Below, in pieces: positions 1-11,424 of a stretch of 64,000 nucleotides of DNA (within the stretch, counting starts at the first letter, position 1; each line of letters starts with the position of its first letter). The notes under the pieces are model-generated. The model was not told the origin of the DNA, ran no database searches, and worked only from the letters and a program-made list of their open reading frames with translations. The position numbers were made by a program, and so were the translations under genes. Source of the DNA: Hypomyces perniciosus (lineage: Eukaryota; Ascomycota; Sordariomycetes; Hypocreales; Hypocreaceae); assembly GCA_008477525.1 (NCBI GenBank), contig SPDT01000007.1, positions 1,922,001 to 1,986,000 of the forward strand, written 5' to 3'.

Positions 1-1406
1 TGATGGGCTGAAGGAGCCTAGTTCGGAGGAGGTGCAATGAGTATGAGTTGTCTGCGTGATATACGGATGAGTGTCGCGGCAATTCTTACCAGAAAAGAGT
101 GATGATTAGAAATTCGGTGACTGAGGCATATTCCATACAACGGCTATCAGTAGTAGTCGCAAAATATATGTCGCCTGTTGACCGAGGTGGATTCAAGAGG
201 CCAGGTTCATGTAGCACACGATAGATAGCGTAGCGTCATCAGCGAAGACACCGGTCTCGAGTGATATGTATAGAACATTCATCTCTGCATACGAACCAAG
301 AGTCAGCCGTAGGCAAGGTTGAACATTTTTTGAGTAAGTTTTACAACATGATTGGGGAGAGCCAATGTCTCTGTCTCTTATAAGTCGTGTCTCGAGTAGG
401 CGCAGAAAGTAATAATTGGATGCCCACGGAGTATGAGAAGTCTTGGTTCTATTGGTTCCCATTCATGCAGATACCCTTTCACCCAAGAATAGCATATGGT
501 ATTTCTCGGAAACGACTGGGTTTCATGCCGGATATCTACCTACTCCACACACTGGGATGCGTAGGCAGTGGTCGATCAGCTGTACGCTCTCAAAGCGGTA
601 CGATTCTGTACGGCTGCGAGACACGCAGCTGTCAGGTCCCTGCTCCATCCTATCCTCTTCCACGAGGGTGGCTGGGCATACGAGGGATTGTGATTCTGTG
701 CAACTGTGTGCCGTGTGTGGCGGAGGGGCTGACCATAGAGGTGAGTTCTATCAGCGTTGGTCCAGAGCGAAAGGTTCGCGAGAAAAGAGGAACCGACAGG
801 GAATCCCGCCGGAACATAGGCTCGCATGCAGCCGTAGAAAGTCTGAAACATGTCATTTCGTACCCGATGATATCCGTTGGGGTCTTCATCGCCTCGCCGT
901 TGTAAGATGGCGAATTCGTAAGGCACTGTAAATTCTCTGCGCTCAAAAGTTCCACAACATAACAGGGACAAGGAGAAGATTATCGACAACATTCGGCCCT
1001 ATAGGCTATCAGCTCTGCTTAAATATATTTGTGATACCCACCTTGTCGACTCAGGTTGTGACATATGATGAAAAGGTGTGATGCAGTGCCTATCCTGCCT
1101 TGGCACTAGGTGACGAGCTGGAGATTGAGCATTTCATCAGCAAGGTCCCATTGGTAGTAATACGAATCCAAGTTTAGGGTGAATTGAGATAACGTACTCG
1201 GTGAACACCCGTGATCTTGGCTCGGTGATGTTACCAAGGGGGTGTGTGGAGGATCTTGGTCGAGTTGGGCCACTGATGTTGAGCAGCTAGAATTGTTTGC
1301 AAGTCTCATATAACACCCATGGACCACTCTGATTCTCTGATTCTTCAAACTAAGGCATCTACATGCCCACATACACCGTTAATATTTGTTCATAAAATTG
1401 TTCACC
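1..1406. other. Intergenic/left edge, no confident gene
   Basis: No open frame here resembles a known family. The + strand frames at 387-931 overlap one another and look like chance. A minus-strand frame at 576-992 starts with a hydrophobic, signal-peptide-like stretch but could not be recognised; it is discussed as a finding. The last 400 bases are the upstream region of the P450 that follows. Confidence 0.5.
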
Positions 1407-3027
1407 ATGTTGTCCTTACCTAGAAACCAATACCTCGTTTCTTATATCCTCTTCCTTCTCATTCCTACCTTTCTCCGTCGCGTATATATCTACCTTCTTC
1501 AATGTCAATTTTCCCGCAGAAAGGGCTGCCAAGATGCTCAAAGAAGAGTCCCCGTCAAAGATCCATTCATTGGCTTTGACTTCCTTTACGACTGCATCTT
1601 TGAAAAGCCCGTTGAAAGATATCTTGATTCAACACACCAAGCCTTCCAGGAGTTGGGTCCAACTTATATCTCGAAACGATGGACGTGGGAGACCATCTAC
1701 ACCAATGATAGCCGAAACATCAAGCATGTGCTTGCTGTCGGATTCGAGGACTTTGAGCTCCCTCAGTTGCGTGTGTCCGCCATGGCGGGCCTTCTCGGAA
1801 GTGGCATCTTCACTTTGAACGGCCATTCGTGGTCTCATGCTCGCGGCGTTTTGAGGCCAGCCTTCGCAAAACAAGACAGGGAGGCTCTTGTCAATATCCT
1901 TGAAGATCATTTCCAGGCCCTTCTTCGGCACATTCCAAGTAATGGAAAGGTGTTTGATCTGCAGCCTCTTTTCTTCTGGCTTACCATGGACTTTGCGACA
2001 GAGTTCCTCATGGGACACTCAACGCATGTTCTTGATAGAGCATCAAACCATGCCAAGGAGCAGCAGTTCGTGGACGACTACATGGCTTGTTCCACCGAGA
2101 TTGTCAAGAAGATGCAGCTCGGCCCGCTCCAGAGCTTTTCTTTCAGTCCGTCAGCTACTAGAGCGAGGAGACGCGTTTTCCGATACGTCGATGACTTCAT
2201 CAACGAGTCGCTCGAGCGGGGACAACAATCGGAAGAGACAAACACGGAATGCAACATCTTGCACGAACTGGCGACTGTGACGCAAGACCGCAAGCAGTTG
2301 CGGGATCAGATACTGCACATTCTAGTCGCTAGTCGAGACACCACGGCGTGTCTCTTGAGCAACTTATTCTTTGTGTTGGCAAGGAAGCCGCAAATCTACG
2401 CCAAGCTGAGAGATGAAGTGCTGTCCATTGCTGCTCAGGAGCCAGCAACAACAGCCCAATTAAACCAAATGGAATACTTGAAGTGGTGTGTCCAAGAGTG
2501 TAGGTTCAAGTCCTTTCAAGGTCCTTGGAGAATGAAGTCACTGACCAAGACAAGCGTTGAGACTGCACCCTGTCATTCCAACGAATGCGCGCGAAGCCAC
2601 GAGAGACACGATTCTTCCGCACGGTGGCGGCGAGGATGGCAATGCCCCATTGCTAGTCAAGAAAGGAAACCTCGTCATGTATAATGTGTATTCTATGCAC
2701 AGGGATGAGGCCGTCTTTGGCAGCGATCCTGAAGAATTCGTCCCTGAGAGGTGGGACGGCATAAGACCTGGCTGGGGATACCTGCCATTCAACGGCGGAC
2801 CGCGGATCTGTATTGGACGTGAGTATCCTCGAGGTAGCTTGAAGGCCTGTGAAAATGCTGATATATAGACAGAGAAGTTTGCCCTCTTGGAGACGCATTT
2901 CCTTGTGGCGAGGATGGTGCAGACGTTCCGGACGATGGAGGCTGGGGATGATAAGGAATGGGTGGAACTGTACGCGCTTGCAACAACTTGCAAAGATGGA
3001 GTCAAGGTCAGGGTGACCAGATGTTAG
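1407..3027 (+). CDS. Cytochrome P450, CYP52-like (fatty acid/alkane hydroxylase type)
   Basis: Three exons (1407-2499, 2555-2818, 2873-3027) give a 503-aa protein. Both introns (55 and 54 nt) are GT-AG and the phases fit; exon lengths sum to 504 codons. The start is the ATG in context TTCACCATG; the frame opens slightly upstream with a non-ATG codon. An N-terminal membrane helix (about residues 8-25) suggests ER anchoring. The K-helix ExxR is ESLR, created exactly at the first splice junction. The PERW motif and the heme loop FNGGPRICIG are intact, with the second intron splitting the codon after IG. The I-helix reads ASRDTT where most P450s have (A/G)GxDT, so the usual Gly is Ser. CYP52-type enzymes oxidise terminal carbons of fatty acids or alkanes; the substrate here is unknown. 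No clustered partner genes are visible. Confidence 0.88.
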
Positions 3028-3196
3028 ACTTTGAAGGTGTTTGGAACGAAGATGATATTGTCATGTAGGCGTTGAGGGAGCAGGAAGTAAATGATATTCA
3101 CACAATCACATTATCCTTCAACATGCGCCTTCGACAACAGTGGGTTGTAACTTTTAAGATGGCAAGTGGCCCAAGAGCTCACAACAAATGCGAATA

Positions 3197-3313
3197 GGCA
3201 GAGTGGCCGAGTGGTCTAAGGCGATGGTCTCAAGCGCGTTTCAACGCACTTTCATTGCGAAAAGCAGTGTTCCATTCACGAGAGTGGCCAGGGTTCGAAT
3301 CCCTGCTCTGTCA
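3197..3313 (+). tRNA. tRNA-Leu(CAA) with intron
   Basis: The acceptor stem GGCAGAG pairs with CTCTGTC (one G-U) before discriminator A. The D-arm begins GCCGAGTGG. The anticodon loop CTCAAG places CAA at the anticodon, directly followed by an intron of about 35 nt as usual for fungal tRNA-Leu(CAA). A long class-II variable arm (CAC-GAGA-GTG) and T-arm CAGGG-TTCGAAT-CCCTG follow. The first exon is about 38 nt. A Ser identity was considered, but the loop reads CAA. Confidence 0.88.
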
Positions 3314-3810
3314 GCATCTTTCTTTTTTTGGTGTTTTGTCCTTTATTTACTTAACCCAACCAGCAAAGAAAACCACCATTCTTTTTTTTCGAATTAGTGT
3401 GGTTGGTGGTACAGCACATACATAGGTAGGTAGGTAGATTCCGCATCTCTGTTGGATTCATTCGAGAAACATTTGCTAGTGGTAGGAAGATTTTAGCCAT
3501 TTCTCAAGTGTGCACTCCGTAGTTTTCTGTCAAGACACTACGCGTTGAAGTCATCTAGAAATCCCCCCTTTCCACACACCCCAGTTATAAGCAATATTGG
3601 CCAGTGACAAAAGCATCTTTGGCAAATTTCATGACAAACATTCACATTTTAATGGCTTTGGAAATAAGTTTGTTGTTGTTATTATCGCTACAAGTCCCGC
3701 TTGTTATACAAAGATGTCCTGACTAGAATCCCAGTCTGGTCCCATAATCTTGATGCACCCTTCTTCAGCTGCTTGCCACAAAATATGGATCACCACTTTG
3801 ACTTCTCCTC
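3314..3810. other. Intergenic, nothing recognised
   Basis: A T-run just after the tRNA (from about 3321) is the likely Pol III terminator. The rest is the shared 3' region of the tRNA and the minus-strand gene that follows. No other structure was seen. Confidence 0.5.
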
Positions 3811-4647
3811 CTAGCTCTCCTCACACATGAGTTCGTCCTTGACGATGATGTCCAAAGGAAAGTCATGCCATCTGCGTTTCTCATGGTGGGCCCAGCGAAT
3901 CTCTAACTCGCACCGGCCATCTATCTTTCGAGTGACAAACAACTTAACAGGTCGCCAGAGTGCCTTTATCTCGGCAGTCCACATGAACCTAATTTGGTAG
4001 ACTCCCTTCTCCAGCTTGGCGACCTGGGTCTCGAAGATACCATCACTCCAGACATGCCCCTGGAGGATACCCCCACGAACGAAGAAAGGGTTCCAATCGC
4101 TCTCAGCCTGGGCAAGAGTGGTGAGCGCACGGTGCTTGTCCATAAGCTCCATGGCTCTGTCGAGTTTTGCAATCCTCTTGTCACGTATATCGGCGGCGGC
4201 TGTGAGGCGCCTGTTAAAGCGGCCCGACATAGCCTTCTTCATTTTCCTGCCGCAGTAGACTGCGATGTTATGATGCTTGGCTTCGGGATTGAGACCCTCT
4301 TCAGTGAAGATTGCTTCCACATCTTCTCCGTATTGCTCGTGCGTCTCAGAGGTCAATTGGGTGTAGGCTTCCTTGGACACATCGACGCAATCTTGGATGT
4401 AGGCATTATTGCGGTCACACACGCGCTGGCGAGCAAGGCTCTTGACTTCAGCACGGAGTTCCTGAAGACGGCACAAGACATCTTCGAGACGCTTGTCAAA
4501 TTTGTGCATCTCCCGGGCTTCCTCAGCAGGTAGCTGCGTAGGGGGGAAGCTTTCAATTTTGTCCAGGTCCATGAAGGCCTGTATTTCATGATTATTGTCA
4601 ATGATACTGGCCGGCGAAGCGGCAGCTGGGATATTGAAGGCAAACAT
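3811..4647 (-). CDS. Unrecognised 278-aa coiled-coil protein
   Basis: A single uninterrupted frame of 278 codons starts at the ATG in context AACATG. Residues about 40-80 form a heptad-like, charged segment rich in Leu/Glu/Arg, consistent with a short coiled coil. The C-terminal half has alternating hydrophobic strands with many Trp and ends in an acidic tail (CEES). No signal peptide, membrane segment or catalytic motif is visible. The Trp-rich C-terminal region looks folded, which argues for a real gene, but I do not recognise the family. The gene is flanked by the tRNA and a 1.6-kb gap. Confidence 0.6.
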   Translation of the reverse strand: MFAFNIPAAASPASIIDNNHEIQAFMDLDKIESFPPTQLPAEEAREMHKFDKRLEDVLCRLQELRAEVKSLARQRVCDRNNAYIQDCVDVSKEAYTQLTSETHEQYGEDVEAIFTEEGLNPEAKHHNIAVYCGRKMKKAMSGRFNRRLTAAADIRDKRIAKLDRAMELMDKHRALTTLAQAESDWNPFFVRGGILQGHVWSDGIFETQVAKLEKGVYQIRFMWTAEIKALWRPVKLFVTRKIDGRCELEIRWAHHEKRRWHDFPLDIIVKDELMCEES

Positions 4648-6264
4648 GGCGATTATTGTATGATATGAGCCTTAATGGCAAAGTCAAAAATAATTGTTTA
4701 ATAAAGTTGGTAAGTCACTGATCTGAAGATGGAGTGATAGAGGAATCTTCTGAAAATCCTGGGGGAGAGCGATTCTTTTATACCAAGGCCATAAGGAGAG
4801 TTTTATCGAGAGTTTCGGTCAACACTTGAGCAGACAGCGTGAGACATGAGAATTGATCACGAAGCTCATCAAAGTTTTCCATCAGGATGCTTTCCTGCAA
4901 CTGGAAAAGTCTACCCAGCATGAAGATCGAAGAGGTTGACCCGATAGCCTGAAATTTGGCTCATTATGTGGTGCTGCAGTCGTATACTGGGTTCTGAGAC
5001 CGAAAAGGTCAGCTTAAGGGCTGAAGTTTCTCGATTTGATCGTGCTCCCGCAGTCGAACCAAGTCGAAGAGTGAACAAGTCGATTCAAAGGCTTGAAGTT
5101 TGAGATGTTCGGAGATTCTTCAGTAATCCATCGAGTTCTCGGATCGGAAAGTTAACCTGAAGGTTTGGTGGTTTGTCGAATGGTATGTACGCTGGAGTGT
5201 TGATTAGGATGTTGCCGGCCAGGCAGCATGAAGATCCTGCCTTGCATGTTGGAAGACGGCATAGTTGTGAAGCGAATATCGGTTCCCCTCTTCTGAGTAA
5301 ATTCTTGGGCAAGGTATTGTTGTTGATTTTAGGTATTTGGATACATTTGTTCTGCGAGGTTTGATGGCAGTGGCATCCTGTTGGCCAGCGGTCTGTTTGT
5401 TTCTTCGTCTCTGGTGCAATAGGGGACTGGGGAAAATTGCACTCTTTAAATAAAGAATTATTATGTTTTTACTAAATCTTTCTTCTTCTTTTTCTTCTTT
5501 TGCAGGAAAAAGTTACTTTGTATTCACAATTCTTTTTACTGATGGTGCTGCCTGCCTGCATGCCTGCATGTTGAAAACTAGGTACATACATCTATCGAGA
5601 TCTCTTACATGGAAATCTGCGGGAAAAGCCAAGTTTGAATCGAATGGACTGTAATAAAGCCTTCAAAAATGACATATGACATGGGAATTCCGTTTTATAA
5701 ACAAAAGGACATTTCTGCTGGCGGCATTTCTTCCCGTTGGGTGGAAGGTTGGAACAGGGGTCTCTGGCACAAGGATTCCTTTTCTTCGATGACTGAATAC
5801 TTGCCCCTTTCAGCAAGTCGGCGGGATTTTAATCCTATCAATCTTATCCGCAAACCTTTACAAAACCATCATAGTCCCTTTCGGAGGCGGCCGATAATGG
5901 AGTCTGGCCGTCTGGGTCCAGTGGGGGCTCGGAAACTTAGACTGCTAAAAGGACCCGAGGAGGGGCATTTTTCTGTCGCCTTTAGAGGGGCTCTGTATTT
6001 AGTTGGTGGGGGCGGGGAGACATAGAAAAAATCGAGTGGAAAAGTGATGCGGGAGGCGCCGTGAATAGGTAGAAATTCTTCTAAGCCGCGATCGCCTCAT
6101 CCCTCATATTTTTTACTTTTTTTTTTCCTCCTCTCTTGGGCAATACATCTTAATACCCTTTGTCTTGCTCCCGTGTTCGTCAGCCTAGCTCTCCATCCTA
6201 CAATCCGTCTTCTTTTTTTTTCTTTACGTTTTTGCTTTGCAAACAAGATACCCAAGCCGTCATC
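4648..6264. other. Intergenic, 1.6 kb, upstream of xpt1
   Basis: No convincing coding region. A CT-rich tract with T-runs at about 6110-6235 lies directly upstream of xpt1 and resembles the pyrimidine-rich core promoters of fungal housekeeping genes. The small frames at 5173-5364 and 5669-6025 have no recognisable content. Confidence 0.5.
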
Positions 6265-7029
6265 ATGGTTGAGAAGATCTACGTCACGTACAACGATGTA
6301 AGACAATACTCGTCCTCTACCGCTAAACGGCACACTTCAAGCGCTGAGAAATGCTAATCACGACGCTCCAACAGGTACACAAGCTTTGCCAGGAGGCTGC
6401 CACCAGACTGCTGGAGGAGTTCAAGCCCCAGCTCATGGTCGCCATTGGCGGCGGAGGCTACGTCCCTGCCCGAATTCTGCGCTCGTTCCTGAAGCAGCCC
6501 GGCTCGCCCAACATCCCTATCCAGGCTATCGGCCTCTCCCTCTACGAGTCCCTCGGCGGAGACCCGCAGGTCGAGATCCCCGGCACCAAGGTCACTCGCA
6601 CGCAGTGGCTCGACCTCAGTGCCCTCGGCGAGATGGAGAACCTCATCGGCAAGCGCGTGCTCATCGTGGACGAGGTGGACGACACCCGAACGACACTGGA
6701 ATATGCCGTCAAGGAGCTCGAGAAGGATGTTGAGCTTGCTCGTCAGCGCCTGGGTCCTGATGCGCCAAAGGCTGAATTCAGCATCTTTGTCCTCCACGTA
6801 CGTCCGCATACAACAAAGTTTTCGAGAATATTAGATTCGTTTTTTCCCTTGGCTAACTTTTCGATAGAACAAGGACAAGCCCAAGAAGGGTACTCTGCCT
6901 GAGGAGATGATGGCCACGAGGTACCATGCTGCTGTCACTTGCGGCGATGCCTGGATCAACTACCCGTGGGAGGCCATTGACATCGATGAGCACGATAGTT
7001 TTGCGCAGGCGGCTAAGGGATCCCAGTAA
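6265..7029 (+). CDS. xpt1: Xanthine phosphoribosyltransferase 1
   Basis: Three exons (6265-6297, 6375-6797, 6868-7029) encode 205 aa, close to the yeast Xpt1 length. The enzyme transfers phosphoribose from PRPP to xanthine (and to some extent hypoxanthine or guanine) in cytosolic purine salvage. The type-I PRTase PRPP loop is VLIVDEVDDTRTTL at about residues 105-118, and AIGGGGYVPARIL supplies the upstream phosphate-binding segment. The first exon encodes only 11 residues (MVEKIYVTYND), then the frame resumes with VHKLCQEA. Both introns are GT-AG and phase 0. The gene appears fully intact and well conserved, and serves as a local control against general sequence error. Confidence 0.93.
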
Positions 7030-7429
7030 ATGTCCCCTTGCTTGGAAACAACAAAGAAAGTAAAAAGTAGAAACAAATCAATAAAAATGAGGATACCATT
7101 CGAGACGACTAATTGTGTTCTATCCGATGATCATCGAGTTATTTCTATGTGTGGTGCCCCATGCATTAGCATTACGAAGGAATATCGGTGACCAGATGAA
7201 TCGTGTTTACCTTGTGTAAGTTGCCGATGATTTGGTGATTAGTGATAAAAGCATGGGTATTTCAATCGCAGCTTCGCAAGAAAGACAACCTCTACAAGCG
7301 CCTTTATCTAATCTTTCTATGGTGTATTCTCTACGATCCAAAGTCCATCACCCGGATATCCCAAGACGCAGTTTGCCTGTCGCTCGCTTCCATTTCAGAA
7401 CCCAATTATCTAAGTGAGATTGAACCCCG
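7030..7429. other. Convergent 3' region
   Basis: A 400-bp gap between two convergent genes, expected to hold both transcript ends. No further feature was seen. Confidence 0.5.
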
Positions 7430-8185
7430 TCAGCCTCCTACAGTGCCTTCTCGTTCGTGTTGCTCCTTCAGCCGCTTCTCTTGCTTCATGAATTCCCGGA
7501 TGCCGACTGGAACATTCTGAAAAACTTGGTCGTCCCACATGTCCTTAGCAATCTTGCTGCCGCCAACATCAACACCCCCGCTATTCGCGTCCATCGTGTT
7601 ACTGTCCACCTTCAGCCTTGCCTCCGCCTCGTTCTTCTTGGCCGACCAGTCTTCTAGATCTTCACGATACTGATCCCAGACACAGTTGACGCAACCACTC
7701 ATACAGCAGTTGTCTGGTTCTTCTGGACGGGGCGGTACTAGGATGCCGGCAACGTATGTGGACTGGGCCGTTTTCGTGGCTAGACGGTCTGCCTGCTCGG
7801 CGGGACCAAGGAGTCGGGAGCCGAAGATTATGCGCGCCTTCTCTTGTGCTGACGTTGGTGGTGATGTAGATTCGGGAGATGCTTTTGACGGTTCGTCTTT
7901 GGGTTTATGACCTGGCTTCTCGTTTGAAGTAGGCTCTAGTTTTCGCACAGGAGGCAAGACATCGGGGTCTGCGGTGCTGGGAGGTTCTTCGGGCTTCTTC
8001 TCGAACAGGTAAGGTGTGGGATGGTTCAGAATGCTTTCGTAGTATTCTCCTAACGGTGTTCTCTGAGGCCATTGCTCGTTCTGGGTTGCGCTCGCGAAGC
8101 ATCGTCGGCAGAGGTGTTGGCCCGATAGTGCCGAGGTTGGCCGGATGAGACGTAGTCTTGATATTATTTTGTTTGATGTCGACAT
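7430..8185 (-). CDS. Oxidoreductase-like domain protein (OXLD1/YPL107W type), mitochondrial
   Basis: A single frame of 251 aa. The N-terminus (about 35 residues) is rich in Arg/Ser/Thr with no acidic residue until ATQNE, as in mitochondrial presequences. A Pro/Ser-rich linker follows (about 60-110). The signature is the Cys-rich segment PDNCCMSGCVNCVWDQYRED at about residues 155-174, characteristic of the Pfam oxidoreductase-like domain; its four Cys could bind metal or form disulfides. The molecular role of the family is poorly known, although the yeast member is mitochondrial. The gene is complete with no sign of damage. Confidence 0.87.
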   Translation of the reverse strand: MSTSNKIISRLRLIRPTSALSGQHLCRRCFASATQNEQWPQRTPLGEYYESILNHPTPYLFEKKPEEPPSTADPDVLPPVRKLEPTSNEKPGHKPKDEPSKASPESTSPPTSAQEKARIIFGSRLLGPAEQADRLATKTAQSTYVAGILVPPRPEEPDNCCMSGCVNCVWDQYREDLEDWSAKKNEAEARLKVDSNTMDANSGGVDVGGSKIAKDMWDDQVFQNVPVGIREFMKQEKRLKEQHEREGTVGG

Positions 8186-8777
8186 GGCCGCATATGCGCT
8201 CTATCGTGTGATGCAATAGTGCTGTTGCGAAGCAGTTTGAGGGCAATTCGGCAGGGTGATTGTCATTAAATACTACGGCAAGACATGATGATGCTTCGGG
8301 GAGATGACATGGAAATTCTCAGTGGGGCGAACTCGGACGTCATCGGGGGGCACGTTGGCAGGGGTCCAGCCATGCTTCACACGTGATGAGCGACTGGTCT
8401 TAATCATCTGAGAGCTGGCAACATTCTTTGTAGATTGGCGATTGTATAACTTGTAGAAGGAAATTTCTAGATTATCATTTTGATATCCTAAACACATCAG
8501 TAGCAATATTAATCAGCGCATTAGCGATTTTGAGGCTTGCCTTGGCCAGTGGCATGTGTGATGGTGTCCATGTCTCTGCTAGGATAAAAAAGGCAGGCGG
8601 TGGAGCCCACATTTGTTTAGACAAGGACGCGCCCAGTCAAGACCGAAACACCATCATTGTCATCGCTAAAATCAGTGTGGAAGCTACGGAGTGCTCCGTA
8701 TTGACAGCTTCAACACCTGCTGTAAAAACGAAGCTATCGCCATGTCGGACAATTGAATTACTCAAAATAGTTTCATA
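8186..8777. other. Divergent intergenic region
   Basis: A 590-bp gap between the minus-strand OXLD1-like gene and the plus-strand coiled-coil gene; it should contain both promoters. A CTACGGAG/CTCCGTA pair at about 8685-8701 is a local variant of the 9-bp motif scattered over the window. Confidence 0.45.
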
Positions 8778-9073
8778 ATGGACGGGCCTGCATCAAAGCG
8801 AAGGCGGCTCTCTTCACGAAACTCTGTCGCTGGTGCCGACAGCAACGCGACGCCGCAGGAAACCGAGGCTCGAAGACCTCGACCAAGGCGCCCGTCCTAT
8901 GCCTCGCCGACCAAGTCCAGTCTAGCACGCCATTATCCGCAGATTCTGGAGAGAAGGAGATCCTCATCACCTTCAAAATCAACGAGCACGCGCACTCGCG
9001 GTGACCAGCGCATCTCCGAATCACTCAACGCGCCATCTGCGTCGACTGCTGAAAACGCCGAGCTAGCGACCAG

Positions 9074-9125
<52 letters not shown>

Positions 9126-10822
9126 GACGATGACACACGCCCAGACATTACCCTCCCAGACTCACCAAAGTCTGGAGGCTTGGCAGCTGCTCCTAGAAGA
9201 TCACCTGTGAAACCCAATCCCCGGCCGTTACCGCCGCCAGCGCCCGAAGGAGACGATGAGTTCAATTCATTCTTGGGAAGACGGTCGCGTCGGTTGCCAA
9301 ACACAGGTATCCCTATATCGCATCCAGAACCTGACTTACCGCCTTCAGTCCCCGACGTTGTCTCTTCGACGCCACCGAGAGGGATACACAGCAGCCCGTC
9401 GCGCTGGAGAGAGAGGAACAAGTCCAAGAAAAGCTCTCCTTTGAAGCCGCTGGCTAGTCGTCTGGGAATAGAAGCAAGCGGGAAATCGGGGCTAGCAATA
9501 CGGGGCTTCCCATCTCAAACGAGGGCCGACAATGACGATGCACATATCAGCCCATTGGACGAGACAGTTAATCCCGCCCGTCAAATTCCCGCATACGATT
9601 CAAACACCGACAAAAAGAAAGAGAAAAACGCACTGCGCGACGAGATTGCAAAGCTGAAACGGGATCTACAAACAGTGAAGAAAGAAAACGAACGCATCCG
9701 GTTGATGCAGACTTCAGGCCGGATCCTAAGTTCTACGGATGAAGACGAAGTGCTGAATGTAGTGCGACGATGCCTCATAGATTCGGAGGGCAACCCTTTG
9801 CCGCCACAATCTCATCAATTGATGAAGGCAGCCTTGAATCCTATGGGGCTGCTCCCATTTGGACAGACGCCGACGATTGTCGCTGTCACGGATGATGAGG
9901 ACAGTATGACAGATATCAAGTCACACCACCCCATCCAGATGACTGCGGAGGAGGAATTGCCGTATTTGCAGCTGTTCAGCCCCTTTGCCGTCACATCAAA
10001 CATCGCCGTCTTGCCTGCAATACCAAACCAGCCGCTGCGACAGCGCCATCTAATCACTTTCCGGTCAAAAGATATACCCGGACTCTTCACTTCCAAGATT
10101 GAGATGGTTGTCAATGCCATGAACTTGGGTATTTTGGAGCTCAATGTGTTGGCTCTTGAACCTGCAGCCAAAGCAGAGCTAGGGCCGTTTATCGAGAAGA
10201 TATGTACGGGCGACTGCAACAGAAGTATGCAACGTAATGTCGGGATTCTTTCATGGGCTATGGGGGAGTGGCATCAAGTCGCCATTCGGCGGGCACGTCT
10301 TTGGTCACAGCTGGATCGCGAGTTGGCCTCAAAAGGGGGGCTGCTACAAGCTACTAAGGAGATGCGAAGACGAAAGCCGCAGCGCAGAAAGGACGATGAG
10401 TCGGAAGCACAAGACAGATCCCAGGGCATCTCCTGCAAGACGGCAACATTGATTCGTTTGATGGGACAACAGTCGTTTGAGCTCAACGTCCCACCGACAA
10501 ATCGGGCAGACCCCTTATCATCTGTACAGCTGGAATGGAAGGTTGGATTCGATTGGGTCGGCGAGGCACAAAGCCAGGTAGCCGTCTTGATTGGGGTCCC
10601 AGGCAAATGTGAGTTCTCTCGAGATTACATCATAATTCCAACACCACCGCTGACATGATTATAGGGCGCAAGGCAGACCAACGTGGCATGTTTGGGAAGC
10701 TTCCGAGATTATTCGAAGGCCTCGTCGAGGGAGGGGAGGATCCTGCTGTAGCTGTCAAGACTATTGTAGCACTTTTGGCAGGAGATGGGCAAGCAAACGA
10801 TGCCATTGTTGATGAATTATGA
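8778..10822 (+). CDS. PolyQ, coiled-coil nuclear protein; possible inner-kinetochore (CENP-O/P-like) subunit
   Basis: Two exons (8778-10608, 10665-10822; 56-nt GT-AG intron) give 662 aa, and the phases sum exactly. The N-terminus is basic with nuclear-localisation-like SKRRRL and many SP/TP sites. A pure 17-residue Gln run lies at about residues 100-116, and a second disordered SP-rich region follows. A short coiled coil (about 280-310, LKRDLQTVKKENERIR) precedes a globular C-terminal half with alternating strands and helices. Coiled coil plus a C-terminal RWD-like fold is the layout of COMA-type kinetochore subunits such as CENP-O/Mcm21 or CENP-P/Ctf19. That assignment is inference from architecture only; another nuclear coiled-coil family is possible. 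Confidence 0.6.
9075..9125 (+). repeat. (CAA)17 polyglutamine microsatellite
   Basis: Seventeen consecutive CAA codons with no CAG interruptions sit inside the preceding gene. A pure triplet run is prone to length change by slippage, so Gln-tract length is likely to vary between strains. Confidence 0.97.
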
Positions 10823-11003
10823 GATACGACGGTGTAGCGCGAGGTTCTGTTGGATTGTAGGTGGCTCACTTCAGCATATCAATGATACCAAGCCTCTTCT
10901 TATGAGCATGAATGATTGCTCTAAATTCCTACGGGACTCAGACCTCTTATGATGATATTGTACATGTCATGTTCCCAATGATGTCGTCTATGCATGCCCC
11001 CTT

Positions 11004-11424
11004 TCAGTCCACATCAACACCCAGCTTCCTCAAGTCCTCCTTGGCCAGGTCGATTTCGGCCATTAACTCCTTGTGTGCTTGGGGAACATCGTTGAAAGTC
11101 AAGACGCCCCAGCCGAGGCGGAAAAGGAGGACAGCGCCGAAAGAAACGAGGGCCCAGAAGGGGAGCTGACAAGACTATGTTAGCGGTTTCGGGCACTTTG
11201 AGGTACGGCACAGGAGGCGAGGGACATAGACATACCACGGGGACAACCTGCTGCTGCACGACAGGGGGGAGGGGAATGAGTTCGAGGAAGAGGGCGAGAT
11301 AGAGCTATGTCGTGACGAATTAGCAGGTGTGAGCGCATAGCGAAAGAAGGGGGCTAGGTTGGAGGGCCGTCCGTACAGAGGAGACCAGGAGGCCAAGGGA
11401 AATGGTCTGCTGCGCACGCGTCAT
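11004..11424 (-). CDS. dpm3: Dolichol-phosphate mannosyltransferase subunit 3
   Basis: Three exons on the minus strand (11377-11424, 11236-11304, 11004-11165), all phase 0, give 92 aa, the normal DPM3 length. The protein has two hydrophobic segments (about residues 9-30 and 40-60) and then a helical, charged tail ending GVDVD. DPM3 is the ER-membrane subunit that tethers the catalytic subunit DPM1, which makes dolichyl-phosphate mannose for GPI anchors, N-glycans and O-mannosylation. The motif LFRLGWGVLTFNDVP is highly characteristic of fungal DPM3. The gene is too split by introns to appear as one open frame. Confidence 0.93.

Noticed and set aside
387..931. Overlapping + strand frames of 172 and 162 codons
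   Set aside because: They overlap in two frames, have no low-complexity bias, hydrophobic core or family motif, and no intron signals; likely chance.
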